NCBI GenBank assembly: GCA_016711875.1
Contig: JADJSD010000001.1
Location: 558,001 to 622,000 of the forward strand
Reading direction: 5' to 3'
Length of the DNA: 64,000 bases
Origin: Betaproteobacteria bacterium
GTDB taxonomy: Bacteria; Pseudomonadota; Gammaproteobacteria; Burkholderiales; Usitatibacteraceae
Below are positions 24,937 to 33,800 of this stretch, one piece after another. The translations under genes and the position numbers were made by a program. The notes below the pieces were generated by a model. That model did not search any database, was not told the DNA's origin, and saw only the letters and a list, made by a program, of their open reading frames with translations. Numbering within the stretch: position 1 is the first letter of the stretch; every line of letters begins with the position of its first letter.

Positions 24937-27471
24937 CTAGGCCGGCGATAGCCGGCGGATCGCCTCGTCGCAGGCCTCGAGCGCGTCCTCGCGCTCCTTC
25001 ACCTCCGTCGCCGGCATAGCTCCCAGGTTCTCGCGGCGCGCCGCGGCGATGAAGTCGACGGAGGCGGCCAGGTGCGGGCGCGCCTCGCGCAGCAGGGCGG
25101 CGCGCCGGGCCGGCCCGGCGGATTTCGCGGCTTCGAAGAGCGCGGCCCCCAGGGCGAACCGCGCGTCGGCGAGGTAGCTGCGCGCTTCCTTCGTCGTTCG
25201 CATCTCGGGAGGCAGGGCGGCATCGAGCGCGATCGCCTCGCGCGCGTCGCGTTCGGCCATCGCGAGCTCGCCCGCCTGGCGCGCCACGAGGGACGTGATG
25301 GCGAGGCCCTGCACGCTCGTGGCGGCGATGTCCGCGTTCTTCGGGTCCGAGGTGCGCAGCGTCGCGAGATGGCGGCGCGCTTCGCCCGCGAACGCGAGGG
25401 CCTCCTTCGTCTCGCCCGCCAGCGAAAGCCCGCTCGCCAGCCCGATCAGGTTCTCGGCCCGGATGGACGGCACGCGCTGGTCGTTGGGCAGCTCGCGCGC
25501 CAGTGCGTCGAAGAGCGCGAGGCCCTTTCGCCGCAGCGCGTTCGCGAGCTTCACGCTGGCGTCCGTGCGCTTGTCGCCCGTGAGGATCTCCGCCGCGCGC
25601 TGGTAGGTCGAGGCGAGGTTCAGGCGCACGCTCGTGTCCGTCGGCACCTCCGTTGCCAGGGCCTCGAGCGAGGCGATGGCCTGCTGCACGAGCGCCTCCA
25701 CCTCGGGCGTCTGGCCGGACAGGATGCTCGTGAGGTGCGCCTGCTCGGCGATGGCGCCGGAGACGCGAGCCCGGTCGCGCGTCGTGGCGCCCGGTAGTGT
25801 CGCCGCGAGCGCCGAGAGTTCCACCGCGCGCGCGATCTCCGGCTGCCAGCGCGGGTCCGCCTGCACGGCATAGGCGCGCGCCAGCATGTAGCGCGTGTTG
25901 GTGTGTTCGCGCACCGAGGCGAGGTCGCGGCCGCGCGCCGCGGCGATCGATTCGTGCAGCGCCTTCGCTTTCTCGAGGTTCGCGATGGCGGACTTCGGGT
26001 CGCCCAGGCTCGCCGCGCCCGGATGGCCCTGGATGCTCGCGATGCGCTTGTAGGCCGAGGCGAGCTCGAAGCGAAGGCCGGGGTCGTTGCCCGCCTCCGC
26101 CGTGAGCGCGTCGAGGTAGTCGAGCGAGGTCTTCACGAGCACCTCGCGCGCCTTGAGCGAGCCGGGCAGCGTGTCGATCTCGTCGTGCACCTGGAAGATG
26201 AACGTGTTGGCGAGCTTTCTCACGCTGGCGAAGTGGCGCTCGGCCCGGGCGCGCTCCTCGACGGCGATGCGGCGCTCGCGCTCGGCCACGACGAGCCCCG
26301 CGGCCAGCGTCACCATCACCGCGGCGGCCATCGCGATCGGCAAGCGGTGGCGGCGAACGAAGCGTCCGACCAGGTAGCGCCAGGTGCCGGCCCTCGCGTG
26401 GACGGGCCGGTGCTCCAGGTGGCGGCGGATGTCCTCGTCGAGGGCCTCGACCGTCGGGTAGCGCTCGGCGGGGTCGCGGCGCAGGGACTTCAGCACGATG
26501 GCGTCCAGGTCCGGGTCCAGCCCCTTCGCGAGCGACGAGGGGCGCGCGATGTCCTCCTGCACCAGCACGAGGTCCGTGAGGGGCTTGCCCTCGCGCACGG
26601 CCCGGTAGGGCGAGGCGCCCGTGAGCAGCTCGTGCAGCACCACCCCCAGCGCGTAGATGTCCGTCGCGGTGGTGATCGAGCCCTCGGCCACCTGCTCGGG
26701 CGCCGCGTAGCGCAGCGTGAGCACCCGCCCGCCGATGCGCGTGAGGTCGGGGGCGCCGGGCACGCCCTCGTTCTCGACGAGCTTCGCGATGCCGAAGTCG
26801 AGGAGCTTCACCTGCCCCTTGCCATCGATGAGGATGTTCGCGGGCTTCAGATCGCGGTGCACAACGAGGTGCCGGTGGGCGTCGGCCACGGCCGCGAGCA
26901 CCTGGCGGAAGAGGGCGAGCCGAGCGGGGATACCGAGCCCCTCGCGCTTCACATAGGCGTCGAAGGCCACGCCCTCCACGAATTCCATCGCGAGGTACGG
27001 CTGGCCGTCCTCGCCCGCGCCGGCGTCGTACAGTCGTGCGATGTTCGGGTGCACGAGTTTCGCGAGGATGTCGCGCTCGCGGCCGAAGCGCTCGGCGCGC
27101 ATGTCGCCCGCGTCGAGCATCGTGGGGAGCTTCACCGCCACTTCGCGCTCGAGGCGGCCGTCCGCCTGCGCGGCGAGCCACACCTCGCCCATGCCGCCGC
27201 GGCCCAGGGAGCGCACGAGGCGGAAGGGTCCCACGCGATCGCCCGCGGTGAAGCGCGACGGGGGCGGCGGTGCGAGCCGGGGCACCGTCTCGAGCTCGTG
27301 GGCACGCTCGACCCGGTCGTGCGTGGCGAGCATCCTCTCCAGGAGCGGCGCGAGATCCGGATGGCTCGCGCGCAGGCCGTCGAGCCACGCGGTGCGCGCG
27401 GGGATCTCGAGCTCGAGGCCGTCGGCGAGCAGCGGCTCGAGCCGCTTCCAGGTGTCGGGCGGGATCTTCAT
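24937..27471 (-). CDS. Transmembrane Ser/Thr protein kinase with TPR-like C-terminus (kinase 3)
   Basis: An 844-residue paralogue of kinase 2. N-terminal helices (MKIPPDTWKRLEPLLADGLE), Gly loop GRGGMG (90-95), VAVK lysine 114, HRDLKPAN (205 onward), DFG (225-227), APEQ and TDIYALGVVLHELL are complete. A membrane span (about 375-395, LPIAMAAAVMVTLAAGLVVA) separates the cytoplasmic kinase from roughly 440 residues of TPR-like helices. The ATG start is clear. It follows sigma 3 after 67 bases, and the pair probably acts as kinase plus sigma factor. Kinases 2 and 3 are more alike than either is to kinase 1, so this pair likely arose by local duplication of a sigma-kinase unit. Confidence 0.88.
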   Translation of the reverse strand: MKIPPDTWKRLEPLLADGLELEIPARTAWLDGLRASHPDLAPLLERMLATHDRVERAHELETVPRLAPPPPSRFTAGDRVGPFRLVRSLGRGGMGEVWLAAQADGRLEREVAVKLPTMLDAGDMRAERFGRERDILAKLVHPNIARLYDAGAGEDGQPYLAMEFVEGVAFDAYVKREGLGIPARLALFRQVLAAVADAHRHLVVHRDLKPANILIDGKGQVKLLDFGIAKLVENEGVPGAPDLTRIGGRVLTLRYAAPEQVAEGSITTATDIYALGVVLHELLTGASPYRAVREGKPLTDLVLVQEDIARPSSLAKGLDPDLDAIVLKSLRRDPAERYPTVEALDEDIRRHLEHRPVHARAGTWRYLVGRFVRRHRLPIAMAAAVMVTLAAGLVVAERERRIAVEERARAERHFASVRKLANTFIFQVHDEIDTLPGSLKAREVLVKTSLDYLDALTAEAGNDPGLRFELASAYKRIASIQGHPGAASLGDPKSAIANLEKAKALHESIAAARGRDLASVREHTNTRYMLARAYAVQADPRWQPEIARAVELSALAATLPGATTRDRARVSGAIAEQAHLTSILSGQTPEVEALVQQAIASLEALATEVPTDTSVRLNLASTYQRAAEILTGDKRTDASVKLANALRRKGLALFDALARELPNDQRVPSIRAENLIGLASGLSLAGETKEALAFAGEARRHLATLRTSDPKNADIAATSVQGLAITSLVARQAGELAMAERDAREAIALDAALPPEMRTTKEARSYLADARFALGAALFEAAKSAGPARRAALLREARPHLAASVDFIAAARRENLGAMPATEVKEREDALEACDEAIRRLSPA

Positions 27472-27538
27472 GGGGCGGGATGTCGGGGGATTACCCGGAA
27501 GAACGGAATCGGCGGACCGGATGGGACAGGCGCCGGCT

Positions 27539-28090
27539 TCAATCCTCGATCAGCGTGACGAGCAACACCCGCGCCTTGTTCCATTCGCGCCGGACCGTGC
27601 GCGTGGAGACGCCCGTGACTTCCGCGATCTCCTTCTCCGACAGGCCGCCGAAGAAGCGCATCTCCACCAGGCGCGCGAGGCCAGGGTCGAGCTGCGCGAG
27701 GTCGTCGAGGGCCCGGTTCACCGTCTCGACGTCCAGGGAGGGCTCGAAGCCGGAGCCGGCCGCGGTGTCGAGCGTGACGATGGCGTAGTTGCCGCCGCGC
27801 TGCTGCGCGCGCTGCTCGCGCACGATGTCGATGAGCAGGGTGCGCAGGGCGCGCGAGGCGTAGGCGAGGAAATGCAGGCGGTCGGGAAAATGCCGCTCCG
27901 GCCCGGTGGCGAGCTTGAGGTAGCTCTCGTGCACCAGGGCCGTGGTCTCGATGTGCCCCTGCATGCCCGTGCCCCGAAGGCGGGAGTGCGCGATGCGCTT
28001 GAGCTCCGGGTAGAAGTCCTCGAAAGCGCGATCGAGCGCGGAGGAATCCTCGCGGGAGAGGGACTGCAGGGTCGGGATGAGCTCGGCCAT
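27539..28090 (-). CDS. ECF-type sigma factor, TIGR02999/kinase-linked family (sigma 3)
   Basis: A 183-residue sigma factor, MAELIPTLQSLSREDSSALD at the start. Region 2 contains TTALVHESYLKL and FLAYASRALRTLLIDIVREQ; region 4 contains MRFFGGLSEKEIAEVTGVST and RTVRREWNKAR. ATG 28090 gives the same length as sigma 2. A longer frame from 28141 would run into the upstream gene's 3' end and is unlikely. Only 38 bases separate it from the stop of the 865-aa DUF4214 protein, so it may be transcribed by read-through from that gene as well as from its own promoter. Kinase 3 follows after 67 bases. Confidence 0.87.
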   Translation of the reverse strand: MAELIPTLQSLSREDSSALDRAFEDFYPELKRIAHSRLRGTGMQGHIETTALVHESYLKLATGPERHFPDRLHFLAYASRALRTLLIDIVREQRAQQRGGNYAIVTLDTAAGSGFEPSLDVETVNRALDDLAQLDPGLARLVEMRFFGGLSEKEIAEVTGVSTRTVRREWNKARVLLVTLIED

Positions 28091-28128
28091 GACTGGCGTC
28101 CATTGTAGGACACCCCGACGAATCTGCC

Positions 28129-30726
28129 CTAGGGCATGCACCCCTCGGCGATGATCGCGTTCACGCGGTTGGTGAACTCCGGGCTCGCGATGAACTGCTG
28201 GCGGATCGAACTGCGGGTGGCGCCGCCGGTGAGCTGCGAGATCCAGAACTGCACGCCGCCCAGATCACCGCCGCGACGCAGGAACGCGTTGTAGAGATCG
28301 CCCACGTACTGCGCATTGGTGCGATTGCGGCTCGCGTATTCCCCGCCGTTGGCGAAGCTGCTCGAGATCGACTCCACGGTGTTGTAGACCGAACCGGCTC
28401 CCGCGCATTGCGCCGAGCGGAACTGACTCACCCAGCTGGCGAGGCCGCCGTCATCCGGCAGGCGCGACAGGAGCCCGCGGTAGAAGTCCACCACCGTGTC
28501 GACTTCCTTGCGGGCCTGCACGTTGCCGAAGATCGCCTGCGTGAAGCCCTGGAACTCGGTCGAGAACATGAACGACACCAGCACCACCTCCCGCGGCATC
28601 CCTTGCGAGAGCAATCCCGTCCAGAACGTGAGGCCCCCACCATCGGCCGGCCGGTTGAAGAAGGTGTTGTAGAGGTCCGACACGAAACCGTTGTCGTCGC
28701 GATTGAAGGACTGGTACTCGCTCGAGAAGTAGAAGAACGTCGCCATGGCGTACCAGGTCTCGTTCACGTTGGCGCCCAGCGAGGGCAGCCGCACCTTCTC
28801 GCTTTCCCAGAACGCCTTGCCGCCGGCATCGGGCGCGCGCCTGAGGATCGAGCGGTAGTAGTGCGTGACGAGCGAACGCTCGCCCGTGCCCGCCAGCGGC
28901 ACCGTGACATTGCCCGCGCTCGACTGCAGGGTGAGCGTGCCGTTCAGGCTGCCCTCGGCCGTGGGCGTGAAGGCCACGTTCGCCGTGCACGACGCACCCG
29001 CGTTCACCGTGGCGCAGTTGTGCGTCACCGAGAAGTAGGTCGACGTGGTCACCGAGGACACCGTCACCGGCGCACCTCCCGAGTTGGTGAGGACCACCGC
29101 CTGCGAAGGCGCCGTCGTGTTCATCGATTGCCCGCCGAAATCGAGCGAGGCGGGGTTCGGCGAAATGCTGCCGGTGGCCAGGTCGAAGGTGGCCGTCACC
29201 GACTTGATGGCATCCATGGCCACTTCGCACACGCCCGCGCCCGCGCAAGCGCCCGACCAACCCGTGAACGCCGAGCCGACCGCCGGGGTCGCCGCGAGTG
29301 CGACTACCGATCGCGCCGGAAAATCGCCCTGGCAGGTCGTGCCGCAATCGACGCCGGACGGCTGGGAGCTCACGCTTCCCGAACCCGCGCCGGCCTTGGC
29401 GACATCGAGCCGGAACGTGGTGGGCGCGGCGTTGGCGAACTGGGCGGCGACCGTCGCGCCGGAGCCCAGCGTGATGCTGCAGGCGCCGGAGCCGCTGCAC
29501 GAACCGCTCCACCCGACGAAGACGGAGCCCGCGGCAGGCGTCGGCGTCAGGGTGACGGTCGAGCCATTCGCAAAGCTGGCGGTGCAGGTCGCGCCGCAAT
29601 CGATTCCGGCGGGAAGCGATGCGACGCTGCCGCTGCCGGTGCCGATGCGGGTCACCGAGAGCGAATGCGTCGTCGGGGCCGTGAGGTCGAATGTGGCGGT
29701 CACGGTGGCGGCCGCGGTCATGGGCACCACGCAGGCCCCGGCGCCGGTGCAGGCGCCTCCCCAGCCCACGAACGTGGAATCCCCGGCTGGCGTCGCACTC
29801 AGCTGGACCGCCTGGTTGATCGTGAAAAGGCCCGAGCAGGTCGGGCCGCAATCGATGCCGGCCGGCGTCGACGAGACGGTGCCGGTGCCCGAACCGGTCT
29901 TCGACAGGGAGAGCGATGCCTTGGAAGGCGCTTCGACGAGGAACGTCGCCGTGACGCTCGCGGAAGCTTCCAGCGTGAGGACGCACGCGGCCGCGCCCGA
30001 GCACGCGCCGCCCCAGCCAGCGAACACCGAGCCCGCCGACGGGGTGGCCGTCAGGGTGACCGTCGTCTGCGGGCCGAAGGACGCCGAGCAGGTGGCGCCG
30101 CAGTCGATCGGCAACGGATCGGAGGTCACGGTGCCGAAGCCGTTTCCATCCTTGCTCACGGCGAGTTCGTAGGTCGGCAGCGTCGTGAGGGTCACCTTGC
30201 CGAAGATGCCGATGAGCGGGCACGTGACCGCGCTGCCGCCCGTGAACGCCAGCGTGCCCACCGGCGTGTTGCCTGGGGGCAGGTACGAGGGCCCCATGGC
30301 CGTGAGCGTCGCCAGGGCGGCGGCACCCGTCACCGTGGGGCAGGAAGGCGCCGTACGGATGATCCAGTTCGGCTCGTAGGTCGTGTCGAGGAAGTACCCG
30401 GTGTCGAAGGAGGTGAGTACGCTCTGGTACGACCCCGGGACCGCCTGCGTATAAGGGGCGTAGACGGCGGCGATGTCGCAGGTGCCCGCGGCACCGAACG
30501 TGATCTGCCCGACGACGACGCCGGTTCCGTCGATGCGGACTGTCACGGGGGTCTGGTCGGCGGGGATGCTGCAGGACAGCGTGTTGATCAGCTCGCCGCC
30601 CGGGCCTTCGTAGAGATTCGCGGCGACTTTGGTGACGTCGCCCGAAAAGTAGGTCGACGCAGCGGCATTTCCAGCCAGGAGCAGAAGGGCTGTGATGCCG
30701 GCAAGGGAACCGGCAAGGATATTCAT
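28129..30726 (-). CDS. Exported protein with four InlB-like repeats and C-terminal anchor-D + DUF4214 module
   Basis: An 865-residue protein with signal peptide MNILAGSLAGITALLLLAGN and cleavage near AAAS. Residues 25-200 form a unique N-terminal domain with four or so cysteines and no recognised family. Then come four divergent InlB B-like repeats of about 75-80 residues (for example SGTGTVSSTPAGIDCGPTC ... GWGGAC), each with two Cys pairs likely to be disulfide-bonded. A choice-of-anchor-D domain (about 525-620) and a DUF4214 domain ending EGCMP complete it. Predicted cell-surface or secreted, possibly adhesive. It is followed by sigma 3 and kinase 3. Its module shares a run of about 130 bases with one mismatch with the gene ending at 51117. 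Confidence 0.82.
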   Translation of the reverse strand: MNILAGSLAGITALLLLAGNAAASTYFSGDVTKVAANLYEGPGGELINTLSCSIPADQTPVTVRIDGTGVVVGQITFGAAGTCDIAAVYAPYTQAVPGSYQSVLTSFDTGYFLDTTYEPNWIIRTAPSCPTVTGAAALATLTAMGPSYLPPGNTPVGTLAFTGGSAVTCPLIGIFGKVTLTTLPTYELAVSKDGNGFGTVTSDPLPIDCGATCSASFGPQTTVTLTATPSAGSVFAGWGGACSGAAACVLTLEASASVTATFLVEAPSKASLSLSKTGSGTGTVSSTPAGIDCGPTCSGLFTINQAVQLSATPAGDSTFVGWGGACTGAGACVVPMTAAATVTATFDLTAPTTHSLSVTRIGTGSGSVASLPAGIDCGATCTASFANGSTVTLTPTPAAGSVFVGWSGSCSGSGACSITLGSGATVAAQFANAAPTTFRLDVAKAGAGSGSVSSQPSGVDCGTTCQGDFPARSVVALAATPAVGSAFTGWSGACAGAGVCEVAMDAIKSVTATFDLATGSISPNPASLDFGGQSMNTTAPSQAVVLTNSGGAPVTVSSVTTSTYFSVTHNCATVNAGASCTANVAFTPTAEGSLNGTLTLQSSAGNVTVPLAGTGERSLVTHYYRSILRRAPDAGGKAFWESEKVRLPSLGANVNETWYAMATFFYFSSEYQSFNRDDNGFVSDLYNTFFNRPADGGGLTFWTGLLSQGMPREVVLVSFMFSTEFQGFTQAIFGNVQARKEVDTVVDFYRGLLSRLPDDGGLASWVSQFRSAQCAGAGSVYNTVESISSSFANGGEYASRNRTNAQYVGDLYNAFLRRGGDLGGVQFWISQLTGGATRSSIRQQFIASPEFTNRVNAIIAEGCMP

Positions 30727-30808
30727 CCGACTAGGGTACGCCGGCGCCGATGGGCCGGGGGGACGATCACATTTCAGGAGAAACGCGGCCTGCCGGCTTG
30801 CTGCGTGA

Positions 30809-33800
30809 CTAGGGCGCGCACCCCTCGGCGATGATGGCGTTCACGCGGTTGGTGAACTCCGGGCTCGCGATGAACTGCTGGCGGATCGCGCTTCGCGTGG
30901 CGCCCCCGGTGAGCTGCGCGATCCAGAACTGGACGCCGAGCAGGTCGCCGCCCCGGCGCAGGAACGCGTTGTAGAGGTCGCCCACGTATTGCGAATTCGT
31001 TCGGTTGCGGCTCGCGTATTCCGCCCCGCCCGCGAAGCTGCCCGAGATCGCCTCCACGGTGTTGTAGACCGAACCGGCTCCCGCACACTGCGCGGCGCGG
31101 AACTGGCTCACCCAGCTGGCGAAGCCGCCGTCATCGGGAAGGCGGGAGAGCAGGCCCCGGTAGAAGTCCACGACGGTGTCGACTTCCTTGCGGGCCTGCA
31201 CGTTGCCGAAGATCGCCTGCGTGAAGCCCTGGAACTCCGTCGAAAACATGAACGACACCAACACGACCTCGCGCGGCATCCCGGAGGCCAGCTGGCCCGT
31301 CCAGAACGCGAGGCCACCCGCATCCGGACCCCGGTTGAAGAAGGTGTTGTAGAGGTCCGTCACGAACCCCGCGTCGTCGCGGTTGAAGGACTGGTACTCG
31401 CCGCTGAAGAAGAAGAACGTCGCCATGGCGTACCAGGTCTCGTTCACGTTGGCGCCGAGCGAAGGCAGCCTCACCTTCTCGCTTTCCCAGAATGCCTTGC
31501 CTCCCCCATCGGGCGCGCGGCGAAGGATGGCGCGGTAATAGTGCGTCACGAGCGAGCGCTCACCCGTGCCCGTGAGCGGCACCGTGAGGTTGCCCGCGCT
31601 CGACTGCACGGTGAGCGTCCCGTTGAGGCTGCCCTCCGCCGTCGGCGTGAACGAGACGTTCGCCGTGCAGCTCGCGGCCGGCGCGACCGTCGCGCAGTCG
31701 TGGGTCACCGCGAAGTACGTCGAGGCGGTGAGCGAACTCACCGTGATCGGTGCCCCGCCCGGGTTGGCGATCGTGAGGAATTGCGAAGGCGTCGTCGTGT
31801 TGATCGACTGCCCGCCGAAATCGAGCGTGACGGCATCCGGAACCAGCTGGATCGGCGAGCACGCGCTCGCGCCGGCCAGGGAGGTGAAGCCCGAGGCGCA
31901 CGTCTGCTGCGACGTGGCGCCCGCGCCCGGCACGAAGGAGCCTGGGCTCGCGAGGGTGCAGGCGCTCTGGCCCGGCGTGGCCGAGTAACTGCCCGGGGCG
32001 CAGGCCGACGCGGAGGCCGCGCCCGCGCCCGAAAAGCTGCCGGCCGGAACCGTGAGGCAGGCGGACTGGCCCGTGAGGTTCTGGTAGGTGCCCGCGATGC
32101 ACGGGGTCGCCGCGATGGCGGCCGCCTGGTCCACGAAGCTGCCGGCCGGCGCGCTCTTGCATGCGCTGAGCCCGGTGACGTCGGCGTAGAACCCCGGGCT
32201 GCAATTCGTGGCCGCCGTGAGGCCCCCGAGCCCGACGAACCGGCCGAGCGGCGCGGGATCGCAGGCGGCCTGCCCGCCAGCGGCGGAGAAGGTACCCACG
32301 GCGCAAAGCGTCGCCGAGGAAGCGCCCGGGCCCGAGAAGCTGCCGGCCGGAACCGACAAGCACGACGTTTGCCCCGTGAGGCTCTGGAACGTGCCCGCGC
32401 TGCATTGCGTCGACGTCGCGGCCGCCGCCGTGCTGACGAAGCTGCCGGCCGGGGCGAGCTTGCAGGCGCTGAGCCCGGTCACGTCGGCGTACGTTCCCAG
32501 ACCGCAATTCGTCGCGACCGACTGGCCCGTGGCGCTCACGAAATTGCCGAGCGGCGCCGGCTGGCAGGCGGACTGCCCCGGGGTGTCGTTGAACGTGCCG
32601 ATGGCGCAAGGCGTATCCTGCGAAGCGCCCGCCAGCGAGAAGCGCCCCGCGGCCGTGGGGATGCACGCCGCCAACGACGATTGCCCCGTCAGCGGGTTGT
32701 ACCGGCCGGCGGGGCAATCGATGGCCACCGTCGCGGACGCCGCGCCCACGGTCGCGCTGTACTTTCCGGCCGGGATGGCCTGGCAGGCCGACTGTCCCGT
32801 GAGGTTCTGGAAAGTGCCCGCACCGCACTGCGTCGGCGTCGCGGCGGCCGAGCCGCCGACGAAGCTGCCGGCCGGCGCGCTCTTGCACGCGCTGAGCCCG
32901 GTAACGTCCGCATACGTGCCCGCGCTGCAGTCCGTCGCGATCGTGCGTCCCGTGAGCGCGACGAACTTGCCGAGCGGCGCGGCATCGCAAACGGCCTGGC
33001 CGCCGACGGAGGAGAAGGTGCCCGCGGCGCAAAGCGTGGCCGACGAGGCGCCGGGATCCGAGTAACTGCCGGCCGGAACCGACAAGCACGACGATTGCCC
33101 CGTGAGGCTCTGGAACGTGCCCGCGCTGCATTGCGTCGGGGTCGCGGCCGCCGCCGTGTTGACGAAGCTGCCGGCCGGGGCGAGCTTGCAGGCGCTGAGC
33201 CCGGTCACGTCGGCGTACGTTCCCAGGCCGCAATTCGTCGCGATCGTCCGGCCCGTGGCGCTCACGAAATTGCCGAGCGGCGCCGGTTGGCACACGGACT
33301 GGCCCGAGAAGGAATTGAACGTGCCGACGGAACACGGGGTTTCCTGCGACGCACCCGCCAGCGAGAAGCGACCCGCGGCCGTCTGGATGCAAGCGGCCGA
33401 CGTCGTTTGCCCCGCCAGCGGGTTGTAGGTGCCCGCGACGCAATCCGTCGCCACGGTCGCCGAGGACGCCCCGACCGTCGTGCTGTAGGTTCCGGCCGGA
33501 ACCTGAAGGCAGGCCGCCAGAGACGATTGCCCCGGCAGGGGGTTGTAGGTGCCCGCCGGACAATTGATGGCCACTGCGGAAGTCGTTGCAGCGACCGTCG
33601 TGCTGTACTTGCCCGCCGCCACCGCCGTGCACGTGGTTGCCGACGAAGCGCCCGTCGCGGCGCTGTAGGTGCCCGCCGGGCACGCCGTCGCGGCACTCGC
33701 GCCCGCGCCCGAGTAGAAGCCCGCCGTCGTCACGAGGCAGGCCGCGGCGGAGGAAGCGCCGGCAACCGGGTTGTAGGTTCCCCCGGCGCAGTCGATGGCG

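Noticed and set aside
12217..28090. Sigma/kinase pairs as toxin-antitoxin or anti-sigma systems
   Set aside because: Kinases have complete catalytic motifs and membrane spans, with no anti-sigma zinc-finger or toxin fold.
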